Below are positions 23,001 to 32,397 of a DNA stretch of 59,084 nt, piece after piece. The DNA comes from Gemmatimonadota bacterium. Lineage in GTDB: Bacteria > Gemmatimonadota > Gemmatimonadetes > Longimicrobiales > Gaopeijiaceae. Every line of letters begins with the position of its first letter. Position 1 is the stretch's first letter. The notes under the pieces were generated by a model that saw only the letters and a list, made by a program, of their open reading frames with translations, ran no database searches and was not told where the DNA came from. Made by a program: the position numbers and the translations under genes. The DNA is taken from assembly GCA_022560615.1 (NCBI GenBank), contig JADFSR010000027.1:1-59084 (forward strand). Reading direction: 5' to 3'.

Positions 23001-23363
23001 CTCGATCGCCTGTTCGCTCAGGTACAACACCAGCGTCTGTGTCTCGCCGACCTGCAGCTGGATGCCCTCGAGCTTCAGGTCGGCGTATCCGAGGTGTGAG
23101 GCGGAGAGCTCGTACGGTCCGCCGGGCTGCAGGAGCAGGACCAAGAATCGACCGGCCGTGTTCGTGATCGCCAACTTCTCGACGCCCGTTCGAACATGCC
23201 GAACGGTTATGGTCACTTCGGTGAGTGGCGTGTCGTCCACCTGGAGGACGATGCCTCGAATCGCGGATGTCGTCTGGGACTGCGCGGCGAGCCCCTCGCC
23301 CACTGCCGACGCGAGGACGAGGCACACCGTCAGACCAGCCAAAGGGTAGGAGACGCGTTTCAT
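20085..23363 (-). CDS. TonB-dependent outer-membrane receptor
   Basis: 1,092 residues from the ATG at 23363 (signal MKRVSYPLAGLTVCLVLASA ... AAQ). A CarboxypepD_reg domain at about 35-115 begins IRGIVLQVDDTPL, a plug domain at about 125-260 contains QNDRYNQVLIDGVTH, and the remainder is a long beta barrel ending in alternating residues with LGIRVTLGG. Such receptors import large or scarce ligands using TonB energy; the ligand cannot be read from sequence. It is divergent from the giant VCBS lipoprotein gene, with only 114 bp between starts, so the two are probably co-regulated. Confidence 0.9.
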   Translation of the reverse strand: MKRVSYPLAGLTVCLVLASAVGEGLAAQSQTTSAIRGIVLQVDDTPLTEVTITVRHVRTGVEKLAITNTAGRFLVLLLQPGGPYELSASHLGYADLKLEGIQLQVGETQTLVLYLSEQAIEVAGIAVNVERAEIFNPGQVGPATLLNERVVESVPILSRDVMELANLSPLVTTTANGGFSIAGQNDRYNQVLIDGVTHKDPFGLTASGVPGGQAGAKMLPIDAVAQFQIMVAPFDVRLSGFAGGVMNAITKVGTNDWHFRGFAVGRNEALMGDLSLPTGLVEASGVDRSLFGFSAGGPIVRDRVHFYISTEFEERGKPPTGFNLVRDDPAVIQISPESMGAFQDLFEGSFGVDTGLGGPYTLNQELANIFARVDASLGGGHRLTARNVFAWAQNDETPNRTAFEPYELSSNAILRESATNTASFQLFSEMGNGGGNELELSVQRTTDQTTPMSSFPQVEVDLNSPVGDGLAFTRAVRAGAHFFAQANDLEQTSFRLTDTFTLPTERGSTYTFGITGALNSIRHEYLPGALGDYFFASIRDVANNAPQRYQRTVLQPGQDPAINFSVLEVGGYVQNEIDAGKGLTMRFGMRVDIPYLLDKPAYNSEFDELFGFDTSTPPSGQILISPRWGFNWQSEGRRTTQVRGGAGFFTGQLPYVWLSNAFHNNGLRSITEVCTGRWTDDPLTGNTAPGFDAANTPDGCVNGPPITVRPVTVFDPDFKYPRYIKFSSIVDHELTDRLSGSLGFLFSMARKQVSIEEMNLDGPSGPLGPLEGYGGTERAHFGDPSPDGFTPNRKHPEYDQVLLVTNKGNDWTYSLSAEARGFITEELAFQGGYAYARSFDKQSLTSVDMISNFGFNATEGNPNSPLLTASNFDRPHKFVVSVYGRPFPSLTDTEFSLLYTGQSGLPFSYVYRGDLNGDGYPALGPAFDRFNDLIYVPNVASELPSGFATLALLSTALVRDPCLSAHKGEILRRNDCRAPWEHRLDLRVTHSIQAGSATVRFEADMINLLNFINSDWGSIQSIRSNVPLLEPEGREQSFGGVGELSSRWAGGALPARDEDGRLVPPDPWSVLTPDSQWQAQLGIRVTLGGSRR

Positions 23364-23477
23364 GGGAACGCTTTCGGTTCGGGCGGGTGGATTAGGACGA
23401 CACGAGCACGCGCCGTACGACCCGTCGCCCGCGAATACCCTCAAGTTCCTTTACGCCGAAAGACAATCGAGGATGAC

Positions 23478-26400
23478 ATGACGTTGAGGGCGCTGCGTGC
23501 GACCTTGCTGCTGATCCTCGCTGTCGGAGGTTGCGCACCCGAGGTCCCACGCGAATGGAGGGAGGCGGACGGGTATCGATGGCGGGAGCTCACGGTGCCG
23601 AGACGGGGAGGGCCCGGCTTCACCGCGATGCCAGGTCGACGGACCGGTGTGGCCTTCGAGAATCGGCTGTCGGCGGCCGCCGCGATGGAGCACGATCACC
23701 TGCTCGTGGGGTCGGGTGTCGCGATCGGCGACTACGACGGTGATGGACGGCCCGACCTCTATTTTGCACGCCTCGAGGGCGTCAACGCGCTGTACCGAAA
23801 CCTGGGTGGTTGGCGCTTCGAGGACGTGACCGAGGCGGCCGGTGTGGGAGCGCCGGGCCGCTACTCGACGGGGGCCTCGTTCGCGGACGTCGACGGTGAC
23901 GGTCATCTGGACCTGTTCGTCACTGCGCTCGGAGGTCCTAACGCTCTCTTCCGGAACCGTGGGGACGGCTCGTTCGAGGACGTCACCGATGCCGCTGGGC
24001 TCACTTCGGCCTTCGGCAGCACGACTGCGACCTTCGCGGACGTCGACGGGGACGGTGACCTCGACCTCTATGTGGCGAACTACAAGGTCGAGAGTGCCGC
24101 CGACGTCCTGCGGCCGTACGAGCGGGCGTCGGTCGATCTGGTCGTCGAGCAGGATGGTGAGCGCCGGATCACCGAGGAATTCCAGCAACACTTCCGACTC
24201 GAGACACGCGACGGTGTCGAGATCGCGGTGGAGCAGGCGGACCCGGATCGCCTCTACTTGAACGACGGTACTGGTCGCTTCGAGCCCGTGTCATGGACCG
24301 GGGGACGCTTCCTCGATGCCGATGGTGCTCGGCTGACGCGCGACGTCGACGACTTCGGCCTCGCGGCGCGCTTCTACGACGTGGATGGCGACGGCGACGT
24401 GGATCTGTACGTGTGCAACGACTTCGACGATCCGGACTACCTCTGGCTCAACGACGGTTCGGGCACGTTTCGGCTCGTCGATCCGTTCGCGTTGCGCACT
24501 CAGAGCCACGCGTCGATGTCCGTCGACTTCTCGGACGTGAACCGGGACGGGCACGTCGACTTCTTCGTTGCTGATATGCTGAGCTCAGACCCGGCGCGGA
24601 GATTGGCGCAGGTCCCTCTGCACGCCGCGCTCCAAAAGCCTCCAGGAAGAATCGCCGATCGCCCCCAAGCGGGCCGTAACACGCTCTTTCTCGGACGCGG
24701 CGACGGCACGTGGGCCCAGATTGCCGAGATGGCCGGCGTTGATGGCTCGGAGTGGACGTGGGGGAGCCTCTTTCTCGACGTGGACCTGGACGGATTCGAG
24801 GACCTGTTGGTGGCGAACGGGCACGGCCGGGACATGAGGGACGGAGACGCGCTCCAGCGCGTCACCCGACTACGTGGCTCGGTTACGTGGAACGAGGCGA
24901 AGTCGCTCTATCCGAACCTGCCGACGCGGAACCGAGCGTTCCGCAATCAGGGCGACCTGACGTTCGAGGAGGTCGGCGAAGCGTGGGGCTTCTCGCAGGG
25001 AAGCGATGTTTCGCACGGGATCGCGACCGGGGACCTCGACGGAGACGGAGACCTCGACGTCGTGCTCAATCGCCTCAACATGCCCCCGTTGCTCCTGAGG
25101 AACGACGCTGTGGGGGCCCGCGTGGCGGTGCGCCTCGTCGGGGACGCCCCCAATACGCAGGCGGTCGGCGCCCTGGTGCGGCTCCTCGGTGGGGGCGGCG
25201 CTGGTTCCCCGGTACCGTCCCAGGACAAGCAGATCACGGCGGGCGGACTCTACCTCTCGGGTTCGGAGACCCTCGTGACCCTCGCCGCGGGCGCTGCAGC
25301 GGCCGCGGGTGGCGCAGGCGAAAGTATGATGCTCGAGGTCATGTGGCCCGCGGGCGGCATGACCAGGATCTCGGTGAGCGCGAACCGGATGTACGAGATC
25401 CGCGAAGCCGGCGCAGGGCCCGCGCCGGAGGTAGCGGTGCAACGTCCTGAGAGCCGGATCTTCGAGGACGTTTCGGCCCTGATCGCGCACCGGCACGTAG
25501 AAGGGCCGTTCGTGGACTTCGAGCGGCAGCCGCTGCTGCCGTACGAATTGTCCCGGCTGGGGCCTGGCGTGACCTGGGCCGACGTGGACCGGGACGGAGA
25601 CCCCGACTTGATCATCGCGGCCGGGCAGGGGAGCCGGATTACGGTCCTGCGCAACGACGATGGGAAATTCACGACGGTGTTGGGGGGGACGACCGCCCAC
25701 GACCAGACGACGCTCCTACCCTCTTGGCAGGGCGGTACGGTGTCACTGCTGGTGGGCCGGACGAGCTTCGACGCCGCCTCGCCGGAAGAGGCGCGGAGCC
25801 TCAGCGGGGTAGCGCGGATCGGCTGGCGCGGCGGGTCGCCGCCGGAGGCGGTCGCCGAGCCGCACCTCAGCTCGGTGGGTCCACTCGCCCAGGCCGATGT
25901 GGACGGGGACGGGGACCTCGACCTCTTCGTCGGAGGGCGTACGGTCCCGGCGTTCTACCCGCTGCCTGCCACGTCCCGCCTGCTGATCAACGAAGGTGGT
26001 ACGTATCGCGATGCCGCGCAGGCGGTCTTCAAGGATCTCGGACTCGTTTCCGGCGCCGTGTTCACGGACATCGACGACGACGGTGACCCCGACCTCGCGC
26101 TTGCGGTCGAATGGGGCCCCATTCGTCTCTTCGAGAATCAGGGCGGCACCTTCACGGAGGTTACGGAGCGATGGGGCTTGGCCTCGCTGACCGGCCTCTG
26201 GCGGGGTATCACCGCCGGAGACCTCGACGGCGACGGCCGCATGGATCTGGTGGCGACCAACGAGGGACTCAACTCGCGACTCGTGACGTCACCGGGACGG
26301 CCCCTCACCGTGGTGCACGGAGACGTCGACCGGAGCGGTACGTGGGAGGTCTTCTTGGCGCGCGCCCGCGATGACGGAGGCCCGCTGTTTCCACTGGCGA

Positions 26401-27176
26401 GGTATGAACAGACGCGCGCCGCGGTCCCGTCGCTGCGCTCGCGGGTCAGCAGCTTCGGGAGCTACGCAGAGTCGACGCTGTCCGAGGTGATCGGGGCCGA
26501 TCCCGGGAGCTTCTTCGTACTGCGAGCGGAGACGCTCGAGCACACCGTTCTCCTGAATCGGGGCGGGAGCTTCGAGATATCCCCACTGCCGGTCGAAGCG
26601 CAGCTGGCGCCCGCCCACCACGTTGGGATTGCCGATGTCGATGGCGATGGCAACGAGGATGTCGTCATCACGCAGAACTTCTTCCCGACGGAGGGTTTCA
26701 CGCCCCGGTACGACGCGGGTCGCGCTTTGCTGCTTCTCGGTGACGGTACCGGCAGCCTGCGCGCGCTCGGAGCGGACCGCTCGGGCCTGATCGTTTACGG
26801 CGACCAACGCGGTGCGGCGTTCGCCGACTTCGACGGAGACGCGCGGATCGATCTGGCCGTGGCGCAGAACGGCACGGAGACCAAGCTCTTCCACAACGTC
26901 GGAGCACGACCTGGCCTGCGCGTAGTGCTCGAAGGGCCGTTCGAGAACCCGACCGCGATCGGTGCGCGTCTCCGGATCGTGTACGACGGTTCTTATGGTC
27001 CGGCGCGGGAGATCCGCTCCGGTTCCGGCTACTGGTCGAGTGACGACGCCGTGCAAGTTCTCGGTATTTCGGGAGCGGCGACCGCGGTGCAGGTCCGATG
27101 GCCCGACGGAAGGGTGACGGAGACGGCGTTGGCGGTCGGTTCTACGGAGCTCGTGATCCGCGAACCGCCGTCTTGA
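23478..27176 (+). CDS. Giant FG-GAP/VCBS + double ASPIC/UnbV lipoprotein
   Basis: 1,232 residues from ATG 23478 (GAGGATGAC just before it). The signal MTLRALRATLLLILAVGGC gives a lipid-anchored Cys19. About ten D-x-D-x-DG-x-x-D calcium-loop repeats of the integrin-like beta-propeller type are spread in two halves. Each half ends in an ASPIC/UnbV domain (about 545-650 and 1145-1230; the second has GSGYWSSDDAVQVLG). It is the intact form of the truncated gene at 1108-4404. First gene of a six-gene plus-strand operon and divergent from the TonB receptor. Family function is unproven; binding of proteins or polysaccharides at the cell surface is the usual inference. Confidence 0.9.
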   Translation: MTLRALRATLLLILAVGGCAPEVPREWREADGYRWRELTVPRRGGPGFTAMPGRRTGVAFENRLSAAAAMEHDHLLVGSGVAIGDYDGDGRPDLYFARLEGVNALYRNLGGWRFEDVTEAAGVGAPGRYSTGASFADVDGDGHLDLFVTALGGPNALFRNRGDGSFEDVTDAAGLTSAFGSTTATFADVDGDGDLDLYVANYKVESAADVLRPYERASVDLVVEQDGERRITEEFQQHFRLETRDGVEIAVEQADPDRLYLNDGTGRFEPVSWTGGRFLDADGARLTRDVDDFGLAARFYDVDGDGDVDLYVCNDFDDPDYLWLNDGSGTFRLVDPFALRTQSHASMSVDFSDVNRDGHVDFFVADMLSSDPARRLAQVPLHAALQKPPGRIADRPQAGRNTLFLGRGDGTWAQIAEMAGVDGSEWTWGSLFLDVDLDGFEDLLVANGHGRDMRDGDALQRVTRLRGSVTWNEAKSLYPNLPTRNRAFRNQGDLTFEEVGEAWGFSQGSDVSHGIATGDLDGDGDLDVVLNRLNMPPLLLRNDAVGARVAVRLVGDAPNTQAVGALVRLLGGGGAGSPVPSQDKQITAGGLYLSGSETLVTLAAGAAAAAGGAGESMMLEVMWPAGGMTRISVSANRMYEIREAGAGPAPEVAVQRPESRIFEDVSALIAHRHVEGPFVDFERQPLLPYELSRLGPGVTWADVDRDGDPDLIIAAGQGSRITVLRNDDGKFTTVLGGTTAHDQTTLLPSWQGGTVSLLVGRTSFDAASPEEARSLSGVARIGWRGGSPPEAVAEPHLSSVGPLAQADVDGDGDLDLFVGGRTVPAFYPLPATSRLLINEGGTYRDAAQAVFKDLGLVSGAVFTDIDDDGDPDLALAVEWGPIRLFENQGGTFTEVTERWGLASLTGLWRGITAGDLDGDGRMDLVATNEGLNSRLVTSPGRPLTVVHGDVDRSGTWEVFLARARDDGGPLFPLARYEQTRAAVPSLRSRVSSFGSYAESTLSEVIGADPGSFFVLRAETLEHTVLLNRGGSFEISPLPVEAQLAPAHHVGIADVDGDGNEDVVITQNFFPTEGFTPRYDAGRALLLLGDGTGSLRALGADRSGLIVYGDQRGAAFADFDGDARIDLAVAQNGTETKLFHNVGARPGLRVVLEGPFENPTAIGARLRIVYDGSYGPAREIRSGSGYWSSDDAVQVLGISGAATAVQVRWPDGRVTETALAVGSTELVIREPPS

Positions 27177-27274
27177 TCGCGTAGAACCGCCCGGACATGT
27201 TGATCACCCTTTTAAGGCGCGTCGCGGGACCCCCCGGTGGCGTGCCGAGCACCACGATTCAGGAGCAGCGCGGG

Positions 27275-29491
27275 GTGACGATCGCTTTTCCCCGCCGAGT
27301 GGCGCTCCTCAGCTGTGTTCTCGGGCTGCCACTCGGGACCGCGTGCACGCCGGGTGAGAACGAGCCGCCATTCGACATGGCCACGTATCTGGAGGACGCG
27401 GCCGCCAACGTCGATCCGGCGGAGAATCGCTTCGCGAACTCCGCTCTTCTCCGGGCGATGGAGGTGCTACCGCCTCGCACGAACGACCGCGAGCGGCTGC
27501 TCCTGCGGCTCGCGATCGCTGAGCAGACGCTGTACGCCGGGCACCTCGAGGCCGCGATCGGCCTCTTGGAATCCCTGCGCGCCGACGTGGCCGATCACCA
27601 GGCGAGCGCGCCCGAATCCGAGCGGGCGCCCCCGAGCTTCCTGGAGTCCCTTCTCGATTTCCTGGCCACCGCCTACCTGCGTCTCGGAGAGCGGGAGAAC
27701 TGCATCGATGGCGTGGGGGCGGTCGCGTGCCTCGTGCCGGTACCCGCGGAGGGCGTGCACACGGCTCCGAGGGGCGCCCGCGCATCGATCCCGATTTTCG
27801 AGGAGCTGCTCGAGCGGAATCCGGACAACCTCGGCGCACGGTGGATGCTGAACGTCGCCCACATGATGTTGGGCACGTACCCGACGGATGTCCCGTCCGA
27901 GCTCTTGATCCCCGAGCTCGCATTCCGGTCCGAGCACGACATCGGGCGCTTCCGCGACGTCGCTCCGGCCTTGGGCGTGGACGATGTCGGACACGTCGGG
28001 GGTGGGATCATGGACGACTTCAACGGAGATGGGTTGCTCGACCTCATGGCGTCGTCGTGGCAGCTCCGGGACCCACTCAGGTATCATCTGAATCGAGGCG
28101 ACGGCACCTTCGAGCGGCTCACGGGAGCAGCGGGCCTCGAGGGTCTCTGGGGTGGCGGCAACATCGTGCAGGCCGACTACGACAACGACGGCGATCTCGA
28201 TGTCTTCGTCCTGCGGGGCGGTTGGCTGGTCGAGGGACAGGTGAACTCCCTGTTACGGAACCGAGGTGACGGCACTTTTGAGGACGTGACGGAGCAGGCA
28301 GGTCTTCTCCGGCCAGCGCATCCGAGCCAGACGGCGAGTTGGGCGGACTTCGACGGCGACGGGCTGCTCGATCTCTTCGTCGGCAACGAGACATTTGGCG
28401 GCCGGTCCCATCCCTGCCAGCTCTTCCGCAACCTCGGGGACGGCACCTTCGTGGATGTCGCCCCTGAGGCGGGTGTGGCGATTACGGGCATCGTGAAAGG
28501 CGTGACGTGGGGCGACTATGACAATGACGGCCGCCCCGATCTGTACGTGTCGCGCACCAACGCGCCCAATCTCCTGCTGCGCAACGAGGGCCGCGGTGCG
28601 GACGGCGCGTGGAGCTTCAGCGATCGTACGGCCGAGGCCGGCGTGGCCGAGCCGTGGGACGCGTTTCCCACCTGGTTTTGGGACTACGACAACGACGGCT
28701 GGCTCGACATCTTCGTGGCGGGGTATCGTACGAACTTCGGGGATATCGCTGCGGAATACCTCAACCTGCCTCACGACTCGGAGTTGCCGCGTCTCTATCG
28801 GAACCGGGGCGACGGCACGTTCGACGAGGTCTCCGAGGCGGTCGGGCTCGACCGCATCCAGTTCTCGATGGGCTCGAATTACGGGGATCTGGACAACGAC
28901 GGTTGGCTCGACTTCTACGTGGGAACCGGAGACGCATATTTCCAGGCGCTCATGCCGAACCGGATGTTTCGAAGCGACAGAGGCGAGCACTTTCAAGACG
29001 TGACTACCTCAGGGGGGTTCGGGCTGATCGAGAAGGGCCATGGCATCGCTTTCGGGGACATCGATCACGACGGCGATCAGGACGTGTTCGTCGCGATGGG
29101 TGGCGCCTACGAGGGTGATCTCGCTCGCAACGTGCTCTTCGAGAACCCGGGGCACGGCAATCGCTGGCTTTCCCTCTGGCTCGAGGGCGTCGAGAGCAAT
29201 CGGTCCGCGATCGGCGCGCGCGTGCGCGTCACGATCGAAGTGAATGGCCGGGAGCGGAACATCCACCGGGTGGTGTCGAGCGGCAGCACGTTCGGCGGAA
29301 ATCCCCTTCGCCTCGACATCGGACTGGGACGCGCGGAGCGCGTTCGTTCGGTCACGGTGCACTGGCCGACGACGGGTCGAACGCAGGAGCTCGGCCCGCT
29401 GGAAATGGACTCCGCGTACCGCGTACGCGAAGGGGTCGACGGACCGGAGTTGCTCGAGCGCAACGCGTTCGTCCTGGGGGAGGGCGGATGA
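27275..29491 (+). CDS. Lipoprotein with TPR-like N-terminus, VCBS repeats and ASPIC/UnbV
   Basis: 738 residues using GTG 27275, which has AGGAGCAG 7 nt upstream; ATG 27197 would add 26 residues before the signal. The signal ends GTAC, with Cys24 the lipid site. Residues about 35-200 are helical, TPR-like (NSALLRAMEVLPPR; HLEAAIGLLESLRAD). Residues 220-620 hold about seven FG-GAP repeats, and the last 110 are an ASPIC/UnbV domain (ESNRSAIGARVRVTIEVNGR ...). The stop overlaps the start of the cytochrome gene (ATGA at 29488-29491), implying coupled translation. Confidence 0.88.
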   Translation: MTIAFPRRVALLSCVLGLPLGTACTPGENEPPFDMATYLEDAAANVDPAENRFANSALLRAMEVLPPRTNDRERLLLRLAIAEQTLYAGHLEAAIGLLESLRADVADHQASAPESERAPPSFLESLLDFLATAYLRLGERENCIDGVGAVACLVPVPAEGVHTAPRGARASIPIFEELLERNPDNLGARWMLNVAHMMLGTYPTDVPSELLIPELAFRSEHDIGRFRDVAPALGVDDVGHVGGGIMDDFNGDGLLDLMASSWQLRDPLRYHLNRGDGTFERLTGAAGLEGLWGGGNIVQADYDNDGDLDVFVLRGGWLVEGQVNSLLRNRGDGTFEDVTEQAGLLRPAHPSQTASWADFDGDGLLDLFVGNETFGGRSHPCQLFRNLGDGTFVDVAPEAGVAITGIVKGVTWGDYDNDGRPDLYVSRTNAPNLLLRNEGRGADGAWSFSDRTAEAGVAEPWDAFPTWFWDYDNDGWLDIFVAGYRTNFGDIAAEYLNLPHDSELPRLYRNRGDGTFDEVSEAVGLDRIQFSMGSNYGDLDNDGWLDFYVGTGDAYFQALMPNRMFRSDRGEHFQDVTTSGGFGLIEKGHGIAFGDIDHDGDQDVFVAMGGAYEGDLARNVLFENPGHGNRWLSLWLEGVESNRSAIGARVRVTIEVNGRERNIHRVVSSGSTFGGNPLRLDIGLGRAERVRSVTVHWPTTGRTQELGPLEMDSAYRVREGVDGPELLERNAFVLGEGG

Positions 29492-32397
29492 CTCGACCGG
29501 AGGCGAGCCAGCCCCGTCCCCGACTTCCTTCCCTACTGCCGGTCTGGCTCTTGCGACTCCTCGTCGGCGCCATCGGGATTGCAGGATTCTTGTTGGCCGA
29601 TACGGTCTATTTGCTGCTGGTGCGGCTCGCGGACGGAGTCGGGCTTGCGCCCTTCGCGCTCGGGGCCGACACACTACCGCGCTTCTATCAGTTCCTGGTG
29701 CTCGCTCACACCGGCTTGGGGATTCTGCTCGTCGCGGTCATGGTCGTGTTCCTCGTCGCGCACCTGCCGAGGGTGTGGAGTCGGTACCATCCTGCGTCCG
29801 CCTGGTCCGGTATCGCGTACGCGGTGCTCGGCGTCACCCTACTCGTAACCGGGCTCTTCATCCTCTCGGCGGCGGCGACCCGCGAGAACCAGTGGGCCTG
29901 GTGGACGCACGTGGTCGCCGCGTCCGTGGTCGTCGGCGCGTACATCGTGCATCGGATGGTGAGCTTTGCCCGCCCGAACGCGCTCCAATTCGCCCGCTAC
30001 CTCTTCGCGGTCTCGGCAGCCGCGCTCGCCCTCTTCCTGACGCACGGCGCGCTCGTGGTCGGCGGTGGCGGTGGCGCGCTCGCCGAACGGTCTATGGGTC
30101 CGGGCGGCGCGGATCGCGACGTGCAGGAGCTGCTGGCGGGCACGTTCGGCCCCGCGGGCTGGGTCCCGGTCGGCGCGGTGCCGTCCGCGAGCCCGTTCTT
30201 CCCGTCGGCGGCGACGACGACGACCGGCGCGTATCTGGCCGCGAGGATCTTGACCACTCCGGGCTTCGGGACGCCCCGGGAGCTAGTGCGGGCAGAAGTG
30301 GCTGAACGGGGCTTCGTCCAGGAGGCCCGCATCGGTGCGGAGAGCTGCGAGTCTTGCCATCCGGATGTGGTCGATCAGTGGGCGGCGTCGGCGCACCGCT
30401 TCGCTTCGTTCAACAACCCGTTCTACGAAGCGACGATCATGGCGATGCGAACCGGCGCACTGGAGACCAATCCGTGGATCGACGAGCACCTCGCTTCGTT
30501 CCCCGACGACGTGGACGGTGTCGGGCGTGCCAAAAGCAAGTGGTGCAGCGGCTGTCACGACCCGGCGCTCATGCTCGCCGGTACCATGGGGAGGGAGATC
30601 GACCGCGCCAGCCTGGAGGCCCAGGCGGGGCTTACGTGTCTGGCGTGCCACGCGATCGACCGCATCCACGACCAGACCGGAAACGGGAACTACAACATCG
30701 CGGACGAACAGGAGGACCCGTATGTGTTCGCCTCGTCTGCGCCGGGTTCCGTGGGGCGGTACCTGCACGACCTGGCGCTCAAGGCGCGGCCCGCCGTTCA
30801 CCAGATGCAGCTCCTCAAGCCGTTCTACAAGGAGAGCGCGTATTGTGCGACGTGCCACAAGGTCAGCCTCACGGAGCCGGTCAACAACTACCGGTGGCTT
30901 CGGGGGCAGAACGAATTCGACAACTGGGACGACAGCGGGATTTCTCTGAACGCGTCGCGCACGTTCTACTTGCCGCCGAGCAAACGCGTCTGCCAGGACT
31001 GCCACATGCCTTTCGAGCCGGCGCCTCGCGGGGACGTGGCGGCCGACGACGGCATGGTACGCTCTCACCGCTTCCTCGCGGTCAACACGGCGCTGCCCTA
31101 TGTGCGTGGAGATACCGCGACGGTCCGGCGCATCGAGCAGTTCCTGAGAGATCAGAAGCTCACCGTGGACGTCTTGGCTGTGAAGGCGGCGGGCCGAGCG
31201 GCGACGATGCCTCTCGAATGGGATGCCTCCGAGGTGGAGGCCGGCGTTCCGTTGACGTTCGACGTCGTGGTCCGGAACGTGGGCGTCGGGCACACGTTCC
31301 CGGGAGGTACGAACGACTCGAACGAGGGGTGGCTCGAGTTCACGATCGACGACGGGGCGGGGAACGTGCTCTTCGCGAGCGGCGAGATCGGCAAAGACGG
31401 GCACCTGGACCCGATGGCCCACACGTTCAAGGCGGTCATGGTCGACAAGGACGGAAACGCCATCCATCAGCGAAACGCGCAGGACATCCACGTCGCCGTC
31501 TACCAGAACGTGATCGGTCCGGGCACGGCCGACATCGCGCACTATGAGCTCGTGCTTCCCGAGACATGGGTGGGATCGCGGCTCACCGTTCGCGCTCGAC
31601 TGCTGTGGAGGAAGTTCGACCGCGCGTACACAGAGTTCGCGTTCGCGGAGAACCCGGCCGGCTTCGCCCGCTTCGACGATGTGCCCGATCTGCCCGTCAC
31701 GGAGATCGCGTCGGACTCGGCGCGGGTCCTCGTGGTTCGCGGGATCGCCTCCGAAGGAGCTCCGTCGCTTCCGCGTCTCGCCGAAGAGTGGGTCCGTTAC
31801 AACGACTACGGCATCGGACTGCTGCTCGAAGGGGATACCCGGGGCGCTGCCACCGCATTCTCGATCGTGGCGGCGCTGCGCCCGGACATCTCGGACGGCC
31901 CGCTGAACTTGGCAAAGACGGCTTTGGCCGAAGGCAATCTCGAAGCCGCGTACGACGCTCTGGCGCGCGCCGAAGATGTCGTCACGGGCGACGCTCGTGC
32001 GGCGTGGGTTTGGGGACGGGTGTTGCAGGAGGACGGCCGCTACGAGGAAGCGGTGCTCGCGTACGAGCGCGTGCTCGAGGTCTTTGGGGAGGACAGGGCG
32101 ACGTGGCGAGCCATGGGGCGGACGCTCTTCCTCGATCAGCAGTTCGAGCGCGCGCTCGAGGCACTGACCCGCGTGCTCCAGATCGATCCGGAAGACCGCG
32201 TCGCGCACTACCACCGCATGCTCTCGCTGAGAGCGCTCGGACGCGACGACGAGGCGGATCGAGCCGAAGCGGCGTACCTCTACTACGCGGTCGACGAGTC
32301 CGCCCAGGAGGTCACTCGGGCGTACCGTGCACGTGATGCCGGAGCGAACATCATGGCCCAGCCGATCCCGACCCATCGCTTGGAGATCCGGCGATGA
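29488..32397 (+). CDS. Membrane-anchored pentaheme cytochrome c with TPR tail
   Basis: 969 residues. Five hydrophobic helices lie within residues 20-190. They contain His74 and His92 on one helix and His141 and His155 on another, plus His186, an arrangement that could bind b-type haem. The exported middle carries five CxxCH haem c motifs at Cys287 (CESCH), 353 (CSGCH), 384 (CLACH), 453 (CATCH) and 502 (CQDCH). The first motif's context (CHPDVVDQWAASAH) is like cytochrome c554-type multihaem proteins. A beta-rich stretch (about 570-700) follows, then TPR-like helices to the end (RYEEAVLAYERVLEVFG; FERALEALTRVLQIDPED). ATGA overlaps on both sides tie it into the operon. Quinol oxidation is an inference. 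Confidence 0.88.
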   Translation: MTRPEASQPRPRLPSLLPVWLLRLLVGAIGIAGFLLADTVYLLLVRLADGVGLAPFALGADTLPRFYQFLVLAHTGLGILLVAVMVVFLVAHLPRVWSRYHPASAWSGIAYAVLGVTLLVTGLFILSAAATRENQWAWWTHVVAASVVVGAYIVHRMVSFARPNALQFARYLFAVSAAALALFLTHGALVVGGGGGALAERSMGPGGADRDVQELLAGTFGPAGWVPVGAVPSASPFFPSAATTTTGAYLAARILTTPGFGTPRELVRAEVAERGFVQEARIGAESCESCHPDVVDQWAASAHRFASFNNPFYEATIMAMRTGALETNPWIDEHLASFPDDVDGVGRAKSKWCSGCHDPALMLAGTMGREIDRASLEAQAGLTCLACHAIDRIHDQTGNGNYNIADEQEDPYVFASSAPGSVGRYLHDLALKARPAVHQMQLLKPFYKESAYCATCHKVSLTEPVNNYRWLRGQNEFDNWDDSGISLNASRTFYLPPSKRVCQDCHMPFEPAPRGDVAADDGMVRSHRFLAVNTALPYVRGDTATVRRIEQFLRDQKLTVDVLAVKAAGRAATMPLEWDASEVEAGVPLTFDVVVRNVGVGHTFPGGTNDSNEGWLEFTIDDGAGNVLFASGEIGKDGHLDPMAHTFKAVMVDKDGNAIHQRNAQDIHVAVYQNVIGPGTADIAHYELVLPETWVGSRLTVRARLLWRKFDRAYTEFAFAENPAGFARFDDVPDLPVTEIASDSARVLVVRGIASEGAPSLPRLAEEWVRYNDYGIGLLLEGDTRGAATAFSIVAALRPDISDGPLNLAKTALAEGNLEAAYDALARAEDVVTGDARAAWVWGRVLQEDGRYEEAVLAYERVLEVFGEDRATWRAMGRTLFLDQQFERALEALTRVLQIDPEDRVAHYHRMLSLRALGRDDEADRAEAAYLYYAVDESAQEVTRAYRARDAGANIMAQPIPTHRLEIRR

